Shown: positions 18,425 through 28,127 of the stretch, piece by piece
Layout of the letters: every line of letters starts with the position of its first letter
How positions within the stretch are numbered: position 1 is the first letter of the stretch
NCBI GenBank assembly: GCA_021730635.1
Contig: JAJNNC010000003.1
Location: forward strand, 1 to 64,000
Direction of reading: 5' to 3'
DNA from: Catalimonadaceae bacterium JC749
Lineage (GTDB): Bacteria; Bacteroidota; Bacteroidia; Cytophagales; Cyclobacteriaceae
DNA: 64,000 nucleotides
Made by a program: the position numbers and the translations under genes
The notes under the pieces: model-generated
Told to the model about the DNA's origin: nothing
Seen by the model: the letters and a program-made list of their open reading frames with translations, nothing else
Database searches by the model: none

Positions 18425-18805
18425 ATGAAAAAGAAAATTCAAGGTATAGCCAGCCTGCTGTTTGGTCTTATGTTTATCAATGCAGGACTCAATAAATTTT
18501 TCAACTACATGCCGACACCGCAAGATATACCGGAAGACACGATGAACATGTTTATAGCCATGATGGAGATCGGATGGCTCCTACCCCTGGTGGCGGTTGC
18601 GGAGATCATAGGTGGCGTTCTTTTTCTTACCAACCGGTACCGGGCGCTGGGTGCCCTCATCCTCTGTCCAATCATGACAGGGATACTGATCATCAATTTG
18701 GCCATAGCCCCTGAAGGACTTCCCATCGTGCTTGTATTGTTGGCTGTATTGGTATGGGTCATGATAGAAAACCGGAATAGATACCTGCCCCTGATCCAAA
18801 GTTAA
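18425..18805 (+). CDS. DoxX-like membrane protein
   Basis: A 126-residue protein with four predicted membrane helices and a DoxX-type layout (SLLFGLMFINAGLNKFFNYM, then VAEIIGGVLFLTNRYRALGALIL). DoxX proteins act with quinone or thiol oxidoreductases in redox stress in some bacteria; a role here is inferred only. It follows the VOC gene closely, and the DUF6152 gene follows after about 100 bases. Confidence 0.8.
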   Translation: MKKKIQGIASLLFGLMFINAGLNKFFNYMPTPQDIPEDTMNMFIAMMEIGWLLPLVAVAEIIGGVLFLTNRYRALGALILCPIMTGILIINLAIAPEGLPIVLVLLAVLVWVMIENRNRYLPLIQS

Positions 18806-18906
18806 AAAATGGTTAGTCATGAGCGACAATGCGAGATAGGCAACAGCCTGCAACGTTACATCACTTTTTTGAGTTAATACTTTTATATCACTAAAACTAT
18901 TCAGTT

Positions 18907-19254
18907 ATGAAAACCTTATCTGGAGTATGCTGCGTGCTGATATGCATGGCCTTTTCCCTATATCATCACGGCTGGAGCAATTATGATCAGGATAATCCCA
19001 TCCAATTTACCGGAGAAATTACCAAATCCACCTACGAGAATCCTCATGGCTATGCCACTGTGCAAACCCAAGAAGGCAAAGTTTGGACAGTAGTGTTAGC
19101 CCCTGCCAGCCGGATGCAGAGTCGCGGTTTGCAAGCCGACATGATCAAAGCAGGTACTACGGCTTATGTGGAGGGTTATCCGCATCGTGAGAAAGAAGAA
19201 GAAATGAGGGCGGAACGCATCAGGATCAATGATAAAACCTTTGAACTACGCTGA
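18907..19254 (+). CDS. DUF6152-type exported protein
   Basis: A 115-residue protein with an N-terminal signal sequence (TLSGVCCVLICMAFSLYHHG). The mature part FTGEITKSTYENPHGYATVQ ... KVWTVVLAPASRMQSRGL is the DUF6152 pattern, a small beta-fold domain found in exported proteins whose genes often sit beside DUF6644-type membrane proteins, as here. The function is unknown. The next gene starts two bases after its stop, which suggests translational coupling. Confidence 0.75.
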   Translation: MKTLSGVCCVLICMAFSLYHHGWSNYDQDNPIQFTGEITKSTYENPHGYATVQTQEGKVWTVVLAPASRMQSRGLQADMIKAGTTAYVEGYPHREKEEEMRAERIRINDKTFELR

Positions 19255-19256
19255 AC

Positions 19257-19742
19257 TTGCCTGAGGTACATGGCTGGGCTGCATGGCTGGAGCACACAGA
19301 ACTGGCCGTATGGATTCGTCAGGATTTGTGGCTCTACCCCATCCTGGAGATTGTCCATATCGTTGGCATTGTACTCCTGGTAGGCCCGGCATGGATGTTT
19401 GACCTGCGGATTCTTGGGTTTGCTGAAAATATCTCAGTGGTAAAACTGGCAGACCATTTTCTCCGCTGGTCGCGCCGTGGGCTTTTTTTGATCCTTCCTT
19501 CCGGCTTGTTGTTGTTTATCACCCAAGCCGCTACCCTGGTAGCGAATCCTGTATTCTGGCTTAAGTTGAGCCTGATAGGGCTGGCCGGCCTCAATGCGTG
19601 GCTGTTTCATCGCCTGGTATTTACCTCGGTGTCAAGCTGGGATTCCCACAAGGCGACCCCTGTAGCAGCCAAAATGATCGCACTTGCCTCTTTGATGCTC
19701 TGGGTAATGGTTATTAGTTGTGGCAGACTCCTGGCTTACTAG
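19257..19742 (+). CDS. DUF6644-like multispanning membrane protein with TTG start
   Basis: A 161-residue protein with four membrane helices (LYPILEIVHIVGIVLLVGPA, GLFLILPSGLLLFITQAA, FWLKLSLIGLAGLNAWLF, MIALASLMLWVMVISC). The His in the first helix and conserved Trp and Arg residues recall small cytochrome b561-like membrane proteins of the DUF6644 group, but haem binding is not proven. No ATG precedes the conserved part; TTG at 19257, two bases after the DUF6152 stop, gives a sensible N-terminus and fits coupled translation. Confidence 0.7.
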   Translation: MPEVHGWAAWLEHTELAVWIRQDLWLYPILEIVHIVGIVLLVGPAWMFDLRILGFAENISVVKLADHFLRWSRRGLFLILPSGLLLFITQAATLVANPVFWLKLSLIGLAGLNAWLFHRLVFTSVSSWDSHKATPVAAKMIALASLMLWVMVISCGRLLAY

Positions 19743-20262
19743 GCTGTGTCTGACAACAAGCAAACTGGCCAGCTACAGGCTGCCAGGTTTTCCCCTCCAC
19801 ATAATCATTTACTTTTTCATTTGGGTCGTTGCTCCAACCGTCTAAAGGATCATTCCAATCCGGCTTTGCAAACTATCTCTGATCACTAATCTATTCATCG
19901 CTCTGGGCACCTTCCTCCCTACTGTTTTGGCCACAAGCAACAACCCTCCTGCTATATTCAGTATCCTTTTCCTTTACACACGGGTTATAGCGATCCTAGA
20001 ATAAAAATACCCTATCTGGCATCAGAAAACCACACGGATACGGACACGACTGCCGAGACCCCCAGGCCACTATTATTTAAAGTAGATATTATACCCTCTC
20101 CTGCTCACCCTGTTCCATAGATATTGGATAGTAGAGGTTGGATGTTGAACACCTATTTACAGCTATGCAACATCCAACATCATTCCCTACGGAACACAGT
20201 GCACAGGAAGGGGTATTATATGACTTGTTTCGCCATGCGCCATTCAAACTTAAATTTTGAGA
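19743..20262. other. intergenic region between convergent genes, with hairpin
   Basis: The 520-base region contains a perfect 11-bp inverted repeat, GTTGGATGTTG (20137-20147) and CAACATCCAAC (20168-20178), with a 20-base loop. It is probably the terminator of the SusCD operon arriving from the minus strand. No gene is convincing. A short minus-strand open frame of about 50 codons ending at 19714 (through PDWNDPLDGWSNDPNEK) looks protein-like but has no start and overlaps the membrane gene. Confidence 0.5.
20137..20178. terminator. bidirectional hairpin terminator candidate
   Basis: A perfect 11-bp stem with a 20-base loop lies between the ends of two convergent operons, 85 bases past the SusD stop. 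There is no long T run on either side. Confidence 0.45.
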
Positions 20263-21930
20263 TTATTGGCCCTGTCCAAACTCAGGAGCCTGCTTGTCAT
20301 ACCATACTCTTTCACTGCTCAGATCCTGTACGTCCTGTGACCGGGGAGTGAAAGCCTGTTCTACCATGGCGTTCTCCCAGTTGGTCCTGTTTACCTCTCC
20401 CGGATCATCCAGCCAGAAACGGCGTGGGATGATCTGGTTCATGGTTTCGCGGGGGTAATAATCTGATCCGAAGCGGGGATAGCCTGTTCTGCGACAGAAA
20501 ACAAAGGCTTCATTCGGCTGACGGTAGAAGTTCAGGTATTCCTGAATATAAATACGCTCCAGATCATTGGTGCCATCCAGTTGTATGGCTGGCTGCTGCA
20601 GGTAGGCTTCAATCTCCGCCGTACCTTCATCGCCAAAGGCGGTGGTAGATCCTGCATCATCGGCGATCATGTTCATGGTACGTATGGAAGCTGCTATGCC
20701 TTTCTGGTACCATTCCTGAATATCCCCGCTTCCATACCCTTTGGCCAGCAACTCCGCCATGTAAAAACAAGTTTCCGCATAAGAGACCAGTACATCGGTA
20801 AAAATGCCGGTAGCACTGTTGAGTTTAGGGGAAAAGAATTTTCGGTTGATGGTAGACATCAGAAAATAACGGCTGGTGCCTACAGGCAATGCATTGCTGT
20901 AATAGGCTGCCTTTTCTGGCTCTACCGACCAGTCGGCAGGTCCACCCTGGTACTGTATGAGCGGATCGGCCGGATCTATAAACGCCGGCAGAGAAACGCC
21001 ATAGGCATCCAGGGAATCCTGGTAACTTCCCTGAAGATCGTTGGGATCAAAGTAGATAGTCAGGCGTGGGTCTCTGGTATCTTTCAGGAAAGAGATGATA
21101 GTCTGGGTGGCATATCTTCTGCTTCTGTAGTCAATTTCTCCGCCTATGCCAAAAGGGGAAAAATTATCATTGGAATACACCATCTGCGCCTCTTCACTAT
21201 CGATAGGACCAATGGGGTCCTGCAACACGCTTTGCAGGATCTGCGCAGTCTGGGAAGGATCCTGGTTTTCCCAACGCACCGCCAGCCTGAGTTTCAGGGT
21301 ATTGGCCAGCTTTACCCATTTGGTCCAGTCGCTCTGATAGAAAAGGTCGGCATTGCCGTAGGATTCCTGATCGGTATCCAGGTTGGCAGAAAGCACTTCT
21401 ATGGCTTCGTTGAGCTGCTGCAGCCAAGTAGTAAATAGCGCCTGCTGACTGTCATAAACAGGGTCATACTTGTCTTCATACCTGGCCAGCGACGCTTCAC
21501 TGTAGGGAATGGAGCCATTCATGTCCGATACTTTCATGGCCTGCAGTACCTGCACAATGTAGGTCAGCATTTTCATGTTCTGGTAACGGGCTGCATCCTC
21601 CCTTTCATCGATCTGCCTTCTGATCTCCTCCAGGTTGGGTAATATGTTCCTGTAAAAAGCCGAATAGCGTGTATTGACATTGATGGAAAGTTCGTAAGGA
21701 TCGGAAGACAGGTGCTGTGTATAGCGCAGCAGATGCTCCATGTATTCCCATACCCATTCTGTGCCTGTATAACTCACCAGGCTGTTTTCAGCATAGGTAA
21801 ACAGAAAGCGCACGTTGGGCTCTGTCACAACGCTGGGATTGGTATTGATTTCATCAAAATCCTGGGTACAGCCCAGACAAAGCGCTATAATAGTTACAGC
21901 AGATTTGATACGTAAGATTATATTTTTCAT
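20263..21930 (-). CDS. SusD/RagB-family outer-membrane lipoprotein (SusD-like 2 type), locus 1
   Basis: A protein of about 555 residues with a lipobox (IIALCLGC) and the N-terminal INTNPSVV pattern of the second SusD-like family. It has the tetratricopeptide-like layout: ENSLVSYTGTEWVWEYMEHL near the start and YIQEYLNFYRQPNEAFVFCR with a following RRTGYPR block near the end. It would bind an oligosaccharide or other ligand on the cell surface as the lid of the SusC pore encoded just upstream (20 bases apart). The start at 21930 is preferred over 21939. No enzyme gene follows in this operon, so the substrate cannot be inferred. Confidence 0.9.
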   Translation of the reverse strand: MKNIILRIKSAVTIIALCLGCTQDFDEINTNPSVVTEPNVRFLFTYAENSLVSYTGTEWVWEYMEHLLRYTQHLSSDPYELSINVNTRYSAFYRNILPNLEEIRRQIDEREDAARYQNMKMLTYIVQVLQAMKVSDMNGSIPYSEASLARYEDKYDPVYDSQQALFTTWLQQLNEAIEVLSANLDTDQESYGNADLFYQSDWTKWVKLANTLKLRLAVRWENQDPSQTAQILQSVLQDPIGPIDSEEAQMVYSNDNFSPFGIGGEIDYRSRRYATQTIISFLKDTRDPRLTIYFDPNDLQGSYQDSLDAYGVSLPAFIDPADPLIQYQGGPADWSVEPEKAAYYSNALPVGTSRYFLMSTINRKFFSPKLNSATGIFTDVLVSYAETCFYMAELLAKGYGSGDIQEWYQKGIAASIRTMNMIADDAGSTTAFGDEGTAEIEAYLQQPAIQLDGTNDLERIYIQEYLNFYRQPNEAFVFCRRTGYPRFGSDYYPRETMNQIIPRRFWLDDPGEVNRTNWENAMVEQAFTPRSQDVQDLSSERVWYDKQAPEFGQGQ

Positions 21931-21949
21931 GGTGTTCACAGGTCAGGGG

Positions 21950-24900
21950 TTAAAACTGGAATCTCAGGGTGGCACCCAGGGTACGTGTCATAGGCAGAAA
22001 TCCTTCCTCACCGGAAAAGGCCGTACTGTTGGAATTGTTGGAAGCCGGATTGAAGTTATACGGCAGTGAATTATACAGATAGAAAAGGTCTCTTCCTATC
22101 AGCAATACACTCATATTACTCAGTCCGATGCGCTCTACAACCGACTGCGGTATCTGATACCCCAGCGAAATTTCTCGCATAGACACCCAGGTAGAGTTGA
22201 AGATCCAGTAATCGGAAACGCCGGTAGAGTAAGAGCCATAGCGGTAGTAAAACTGTGGAGCATGGGTAGGCTCTACCAGCCCCTGCTCGTAGGCCTCCCG
22301 GTAGGTCATACCACCCACTTCTGCCTGACTGCCATCAGGAAGGGTAATGGTTTGTCCCTGGGCAAATACGCCTTCGGGAATTACACCATCGTCGTAGGTC
22401 TGATTGTCATAGGCACTGGTCCAGGTAATACCTCCGTATTCCGCATCCCGGCCTGCCAGGGTATTGGGCCAGACACCGGAGTGCGTTCCGTAACGGTACG
22501 AGAGCAGTACAAAATCACCACCCACCTTGGCATCCAGCAAAAATCCCAGAGAGAAATTTTTATAGCGGAAGGTGTTGTTCCACCCTGCCCTGAAGTCGGC
22601 ATTGATATCTCCTACATCACGCAATTCGTTGCTCCTGGCAGGGAAGCCGGCACGGGCATCGGAGCGCCAGATCAGCTCCGGCAGACCGTTGTTGGGATGG
22701 TCAACAGGATTACCGTCGGTATCTGTTGCCTGAAAAATTTTGGCGTGAATGGGAGAGCGAAGGGTCCCATAAGACTTACCCACTACTGCCCAGGTGCTGA
22801 TTTCTCCGATGGTAGCTCCCAGATTGTATTCCTCTCTGCCCTCATACAGATCTACAATCAGGTTTCTGTTGCGCGAGAAGGTAAGTATGGAGTTCCACTC
22901 AAAGCTGCTGTTTTTCACGGGCAATGCGTCCAGACTCAGCTCTATCCCTTTGTTCTGTATATTTCCTGCATTGATAAGCGTGGCATCCACTCCGGATTCA
23001 AAGGGGGCAGGAATATCCAGGATCTGGTTTCTGGTGTTGTCCTGATACAGGCTCAGGTCAAAGCCAAAACGATTATCCATCAGGCGGGCTTCAATCCCGA
23101 TTTCTTTGGCAATCTTTCTCTCCGGCTTGATGTTTCCGAGCAAAGCTACTTTGCGACCGCCCCTGCCGCTGAAGGTAGAAAGAGGCAGGTTGTTGCCTCG
23201 AATGTTGGCAAAGCCATTGAACTCAAAACCCTGGTTGAGAAGAAAGGCGTCTGTGTCTCTACCCAGTGCTGCCACGTTGGTACGCAGCTTGGCATAGGTA
23301 ACCCAGCGGGGCAGGTTCAGGGCTTCCGTAAAAACCCAGGAAAGGCTTACTGCCGGGTAGTTGAAGAAATTGTTTCCCGAACCATCGGAATACGTGAGGG
23401 CCGATGACCAGTCACCTCTCCAGGTAGCCAGCAGAAACAGCTGGTCTTTGAAGGAAATATCCGCACTGGTATAGAGAGAATTGATCGTTTTACGCTCGCT
23501 GACGCCTCCCTGGCTGATGGGAGGGTTCATGGAATTTTCTATAAAAAAGTTGCCAGGGTAATTCAGCCCCCCATCTGTCCTGCTGTAGTTGAATGTCCTT
23601 TCAAAGTGCTGGGTCTCCCCACCAATATAGCCATTAACCTCCCAGGTTTCATTGAACATTTTGTTGAGCATGACCATCCCTTTCAGAAATGAGCTTTTTC
23701 TGGCCGCATGTCCCAACCCGTACATACCTCCCGTGAAGTCTCTTCCCTGCCCCAGCTCCTTGTCCTCATTTCTGGTGTAGTTGTTGAAAAAATTTCCTTC
23801 CAGACGAGCCTGCATCCAGTCGGTGAGCGTAGCGGTCAGGGCCAGTCTTCCTCTCAGCGACTGTTCACTCTGCAGGTAATTGTTTTCGAAGAGGGAAAAC
23901 CAGAAACGGGACTCCGGCGAACGGTTGGGCTCTTCCGGATCGGAAGGATTGGGAGCTCCGCCATAGATACTGGTATATTTATCTTTCTGCATCCAGTATT
24001 TGGTGTCGTAGTTCCGGGGCAGCACCCAGGTATACAGTTTGCCAAAGTTATAGGAAGCAAAGGCATCCAGGCCACCCAGCCGCGGAGGGTTTTTTCCCTC
24101 AAAGGTAGTGTAGTCTACACTGGCATCTGCCTGCAGAAAATCGGTCAGCTCATGGGTGGCTCTCAGGTTAAAACCATTTTTTGAAAGTTTGTTGTTGTAA
24201 ACCACTCCCTGGCTTTCGTTACGGGAATAGGACAAACGGAAGGTGGAGCGTTCCGTACCTCCATCCAGGGCAATATTGGTATTGGAACCCCATCCGGTGC
24301 GGAATGCATCCAGAAAATTGTTTGGCTGCGGCAGATACTGCGTGGGCGTGCCATCGTAGTTGAGAACCTCCTGCCCTTCCATGCGCGGCCCCCAGTTCTC
24401 CAGCTCCCGGTAAATCTGCGGATCTATGTAGGACTGACCCGTCACAGGGTCTCTGGGAAACACCTTGGTACGCCAGGCTTCATCGGGCTGGTAATTGGGA
24501 TCACGCCGGTCTGTAAAAAACGCACCCACCGTACCTCCGCCAAATACATTCTGGAATTCCGGGCCTGCATAAGGCTGGTAGGCCACTGTATTCTGTGTTA
24601 CTGACACACCTATCCCCTGGTTTTTTCTTCCTTTTTTGGTGGTGATCAGGATTACTCCATTGATAGCCCTTGAACCATACAAAGCAGCGGCAGCCGACCC
24701 TTTCAAGACGGACACACTCTCGAAGTCTTCCATGTTGAGGTTCTTCAGGTTGTTTCCAAAATCCCTGCCTGTGCCTCCGAAGACATCATTGTCTATAAAA
24801 ACCCCATCAATGACGAAAATAGGCTGGTTGTTGTTGCTCAGGGTGGAGTTACCGCGTATCAGTATTTTGGAGGTTCCGAACAGGCCACCCGCTCCCTGAT

Positions 24901-25777
24901 CGATCTGCACTCCTGCCACCCGGCCCTGCAGGGCATTGACGGGGTTGATTTCGTTGGTACGGGATAGCTCCTGCCCCTGCAGTTCTGTCACAGTATAGCC
25001 CAGCTTTCTTTTCTCCTGCTCTATGCCCAGGGCTGTGACCACCACCTGGTTGAGCAGTACCCCCTGCCTGAGAATCACATCGAGGGTGGTATTCCCATTC
25101 ACCGGAACTCTCTGGTTTTCATAGCCCACAAAGGAAAAAATCAAAACAGCATCCTGATCCGGTACGGTGATACGGTATCCTCCTTCAATATCAGTGATAG
25201 TGCCATTCGTAGTACCTTCTTCTAAAATATTGACACCCGGCAGAGGATTTCCTCCCTCATCTTTCACAGTGCCTGTCACAATGAGCGCCTGCTGACGGGC
25301 ATGATCAACGGGCATGACTGACAAAGAGGGAAGCCCACCCGGCAGACTATTCAGTCCCTGCGGCTCTTTTTCATGGATTCTTTCCTGTGAAAGTTTTTGC
25401 AAAACAGGCTGGCTCTTCAATATAATCTGATGACCAGAAACCTGATAATCCAGGTGAATAGGTTTGAGTATACTTTCCAAAACCAGATCAAGAGGCTGGT
25501 TCTTTACATTGACGGAGATCAGTTTATCGGGATCTACACTGCTATGACTGTAAATGAAGACATAACCGGACTGATTTTCTATTGTTCTCAATACATCAGC
25601 CATCCTGACCCCTTCGGCCTGAAGGATGATGTTAGCAGAATTTTGATTAGGATATAATCCTGCCTGAAGCTCCTGCGCTTTTAATACACAAACACTGCAT
25701 AGGAAGCACAGGCCCATGAGCAGCAAAGCACTCATTTTTTTTGGTTGCAGCACAAACGCTGAATGAATATTCTTCAT
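21950..25777 (-). CDS. SusC/RagA TonB-dependent transporter with STN domain, locus 1
   Basis: An outer-membrane transporter of about 1275 residues. After a signal peptide (ending SVCVLKAQ) come the STN signalling domain (YVFIYSHSSVDPDKLISVNV), a carboxypeptidase-like domain (TGTVKDEGGNPLPGVNI), the TonB-box region (VVVTALGIEQEKRKLGY), the plug (GRVAGVQIDQGAG ... VLKGSAAAALYGSRAINGVI) and a long barrel ending MTRTLGATLRFQF. STN-carrying SusC proteins signal occupancy to FecR. The upstream ATG at 25813 is possible, but the later one gives a better signal peptide. It is the third gene of the sigma-FecR-SusC-SusD unit. Confidence 0.92.
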   Translation of the reverse strand: MKNIHSAFVLQPKKMSALLLMGLCFLCSVCVLKAQELQAGLYPNQNSANIILQAEGVRMADVLRTIENQSGYVFIYSHSSVDPDKLISVNVKNQPLDLVLESILKPIHLDYQVSGHQIILKSQPVLQKLSQERIHEKEPQGLNSLPGGLPSLSVMPVDHARQQALIVTGTVKDEGGNPLPGVNILEEGTTNGTITDIEGGYRITVPDQDAVLIFSFVGYENQRVPVNGNTTLDVILRQGVLLNQVVVTALGIEQEKRKLGYTVTELQGQELSRTNEINPVNALQGRVAGVQIDQGAGGLFGTSKILIRGNSTLSNNNQPIFVIDGVFIDNDVFGGTGRDFGNNLKNLNMEDFESVSVLKGSAAAALYGSRAINGVILITTKKGRKNQGIGVSVTQNTVAYQPYAGPEFQNVFGGGTVGAFFTDRRDPNYQPDEAWRTKVFPRDPVTGQSYIDPQIYRELENWGPRMEGQEVLNYDGTPTQYLPQPNNFLDAFRTGWGSNTNIALDGGTERSTFRLSYSRNESQGVVYNNKLSKNGFNLRATHELTDFLQADASVDYTTFEGKNPPRLGGLDAFASYNFGKLYTWVLPRNYDTKYWMQKDKYTSIYGGAPNPSDPEEPNRSPESRFWFSLFENNYLQSEQSLRGRLALTATLTDWMQARLEGNFFNNYTRNEDKELGQGRDFTGGMYGLGHAARKSSFLKGMVMLNKMFNETWEVNGYIGGETQHFERTFNYSRTDGGLNYPGNFFIENSMNPPISQGGVSERKTINSLYTSADISFKDQLFLLATWRGDWSSALTYSDGSGNNFFNYPAVSLSWVFTEALNLPRWVTYAKLRTNVAALGRDTDAFLLNQGFEFNGFANIRGNNLPLSTFSGRGGRKVALLGNIKPERKIAKEIGIEARLMDNRFGFDLSLYQDNTRNQILDIPAPFESGVDATLINAGNIQNKGIELSLDALPVKNSSFEWNSILTFSRNRNLIVDLYEGREEYNLGATIGEISTWAVVGKSYGTLRSPIHAKIFQATDTDGNPVDHPNNGLPELIWRSDARAGFPARSNELRDVGDINADFRAGWNNTFRYKNFSLGFLLDAKVGGDFVLLSYRYGTHSGVWPNTLAGRDAEYGGITWTSAYDNQTYDDGVIPEGVFAQGQTITLPDGSQAEVGGMTYREAYEQGLVEPTHAPQFYYRYGSYSTGVSDYWIFNSTWVSMREISLGYQIPQSVVERIGLSNMSVLLIGRDLFYLYNSLPYNFNPASNNSNSTAFSGEEGFLPMTRTLGATLRFQF

Positions 25778-25934
25778 GTTAGGAATAGTAAAGTTGTTAA
25801 TATTAGTAGACATACCTGGGGCAAATCCAGACAGGATTCTCTATCGTTTATGCCTTCCGTCACAAACTACCCATATTGAGGGGAAAGTAGACTTTTTTCA
25901 TATGTATGATGTTTATGGTTAATAAAAATTTTTT

Positions 25935-26972
25935 CTAATGATTCGCCTGATTGGAAATACATCCCTGACCTTTTATCAAAACCTGGCGCTGTATCTCATA
26001 GCTAAAGTCTCCTGTCATAGCGATGAGCTGCAACACCTCTTCTATATTTTCTTCCTGGAAGGTGGCTGTCAGACGGCAATTCTTTATCGAAGGGTCTTCA
26101 AAACCAATGGTCACATTGTAGGTTCTTTCCAATGTTTTGGCGATCTGGCTCCACGGCTCATTTTTGAAAACCAGTTTTCCCTCAATCCAGGCCCTGTCTT
26201 CCCGGCTATCTACCGCAACCTTTTCAACCTGGCCTGAATCTTTGAAAAATGCCAGCTTATGATTAGGAGTTATAAAATAAACAGAGTCGTCTTTTTCTGA
26301 ATGGGCTCCATGTTTGATAAACTTCACTTTCCCTGTCACCACTGAAGTTTCCACAATCTTGTCATCAGCATAGGATTTTACATTAAAAGAGGTTCCCAGC
26401 ACTTGAATTTGATGCGCTCCCAGATCAATGATAAAAGGAATAGCCGGATTTTTTACCACCTCAAAAAAAGCCTCTCCTGTTAAATAGACGGTTCTGCTTG
26501 TTTCTCCAAAATTCTGATGATAAGTCAGCTTACTATCGGCATTCAACCAGACTTGGCTGCCATCAGGGAGCATGAGTTCAGACCGGATTCCCCTGGCATT
26601 TTCTTCTATGGTAGCCGTGAGGTTCAGCAGCCTTTGCGCTCCATATTGAAAAAGCAACCAGGCAGCCAACAGACACAGCGCAACCGCTGCCGCTATTCTG
26701 TAAAACCGATAGAAACTATATTTCTTAGCGCTATTGACTTTTTCTTCTGCTGGCGCTACCTGATGGATCTTTCGTGAAAGGGCATACCAGGCACGGCTGG
26801 CATCACTCTCCGGTATCTTTTTATTATTTTGCCAGTATGCACCAATTGATTGATATAGCCAGGCATGATCAGGATGGGAACGTAACCAAACATCAATTTC
26901 ATCCAATTCTTCAGGAGTCGCTTCACCCGCCAGCTGCCTGCCAATTAGATTCCAGATACGTTTGTCCTTCAT
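25935..26972 (-). CDS. FecR-family anti-sigma factor, locus 1
   Basis: A 345-residue inner-membrane protein. Residues 1-80 form the cytosolic anti-sigma region, followed by one membrane helix near residues 90-110 (YRIAAAVALCLLAAWLLFQYG). The periplasmic FecR domain carries LPDGSQVWLNADSKLTYHQ and GEAFFEVVKNPAIPFIID. The C-terminal DUF4974 domain (SQIAKTLERTYNVTIGFED) is the part that meets the STN domain of SusC. It holds the ECF sigma factor encoded 70 bases upstream until its partner SusC senses substrate. Confidence 0.92.
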   Translation of the reverse strand: MKDKRIWNLIGRQLAGEATPEELDEIDVWLRSHPDHAWLYQSIGAYWQNNKKIPESDASRAWYALSRKIHQVAPAEEKVNSAKKYSFYRFYRIAAAVALCLLAAWLLFQYGAQRLLNLTATIEENARGIRSELMLPDGSQVWLNADSKLTYHQNFGETSRTVYLTGEAFFEVVKNPAIPFIIDLGAHQIQVLGTSFNVKSYADDKIVETSVVTGKVKFIKHGAHSEKDDSVYFITPNHKLAFFKDSGQVEKVAVDSREDRAWIEGKLVFKNEPWSQIAKTLERTYNVTIGFEDPSIKNCRLTATFQEENIEEVLQLIAMTGDFSYEIQRQVLIKGQGCISNQANH

Positions 26973-27041
26973 GGTTTAGAATAGTTATATTTGAAGGACA
27001 GGATTTTGGAGAAAATCCCCCAAAGAGAATTTGTTATTTTT

Positions 27042-27650
27042 TCAAAAAAACAAAAAAATGAGACTGGTAATCGTCAAAGTTCCTGATCGCCACTTTATTA
27101 AACGGCGCCGGGTTTGCCCCTGAAGATGCAGCGCTAATCTCGCTCCTATTTTTTGAACGGCGATACCTACCTGGTTTTCTACCGTTTTGACCGATATTTT
27201 TAACATTTCTGCTACTTCCTTATATCTGAGGCCATCCATGCGGACAAGCTGAAAGACTTCCTTACAGCGTGGGGGAAGTTCTTCCATGGCTTCATCAATT
27301 TCCGTGATCAATTCTTTTGTCAAAACCTGCGCTTCCGGAGATTCATCCTGATCCATCGTATCGAAAGGAAGGTCATATATAGAGAAGAATGAAGCTTTTT
27401 TATGTTTTTTGATATAATTAATAGCCTGGTTTCTGACTGATACATAGAGATACACCTTAAGATTGTGGATGTCAGGCAGGGACTCCCTTTTCCGCCATAT
27501 TGTTAAGAAGACATCGGACACTAATTCTTCTGCCTCTTCTTTATTCTTCAGGTAGCTGTAGGCGAATCCGTACAAATAATCATAATATTCAAAAAAAAGC
27601 TGCTCAAAAGCTTTTTTATCTCTCTTGTCAATAATGTTCTTATCTAACAT
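27042..27650 (-). CDS. ECF RNA polymerase sigma factor, locus 1
   Basis: A 202-residue sigma-70 family ECF factor. Region 2 is near residues 12-80 (FEQLFFEYYDYLYGFAYSYL ... AEELVSDVFLTIWRKRE) and region 4 is near 125-175 (LPPRCKEVFQLVRMDGLRYK, then EVAEMLKISVKTVENQVG). After region 4 there is a basic then hydrophobic tail, RRRLIKWRSGTLTITSLIFLFF, like the tail of the second sigma factor in the window. It should activate its own SusCD operon and is controlled by the FecR protein encoded next. Confidence 0.92.
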   Translation of the reverse strand: MLDKNIIDKRDKKAFEQLFFEYYDYLYGFAYSYLKNKEEAEELVSDVFLTIWRKRESLPDIHNLKVYLYVSVRNQAINYIKKHKKASFFSIYDLPFDTMDQDESPEAQVLTKELITEIDEAMEELPPRCKEVFQLVRMDGLRYKEVAEMLKISVKTVENQVGIAVQKIGARLALHLQGQTRRRLIKWRSGTLTITSLIFLFF

Positions 27651-28127
27651 TGTCTGCCACGGATTTCATCTACAGGTAATATAGACCATTTTGAAATTAC
27701 ATGAAAACATTCGCGACAAATCCTTTACTAAATACGCTGGAGGGGGTTCCCTACTACATTATATTATTTATAAGCCCTTCTTTTTCAGTATATTATAAAA
27801 CAAATACTAATATCTGCTGGGCTCAACGTTAAAACATATCCTGATACAAAAGCCATGAAGATTTCCTCATTTTCAGAATCCTTTAGATACGCTCATACAA
27901 GCCGCACCAACGGAAGGATTCCGGACGCCTGGCCGTTGTAGAACCAGGGTTGCAGGAGGAATTTCAGTCATATATGTTTTCTCTTCAGGGTTCAACGATA
28001 TGAGGGCTGTCCTATCAAACAATAGAGGAGTACTGAAGACCTGTGTAGCAGCGTATAAAAAAAGAGCTGTCAGACAACCATTTACTGGGTGGATGTGTCA
28101 TAGGCTGAAACCACTACTTACCAAAAC
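27651..28127. other. intergenic region, no gene seen
   Basis: This 477-base stretch lies between divergent genes and must hold promoters for the sigma factor (minus) and the lipoprotein (plus). I see no clear TTG/TAnnTTTG pair, no long repeat and no plausible coding frame. Confidence 0.4.

Noticed and set aside
19714-19870. Start-less minus frame of about 50 codons through PDWNDPLDGWSNDPNEK
   Set aside because: There is no start codon and it overlaps the end of the membrane gene on the other strand; it could be a remnant but support is too weak.
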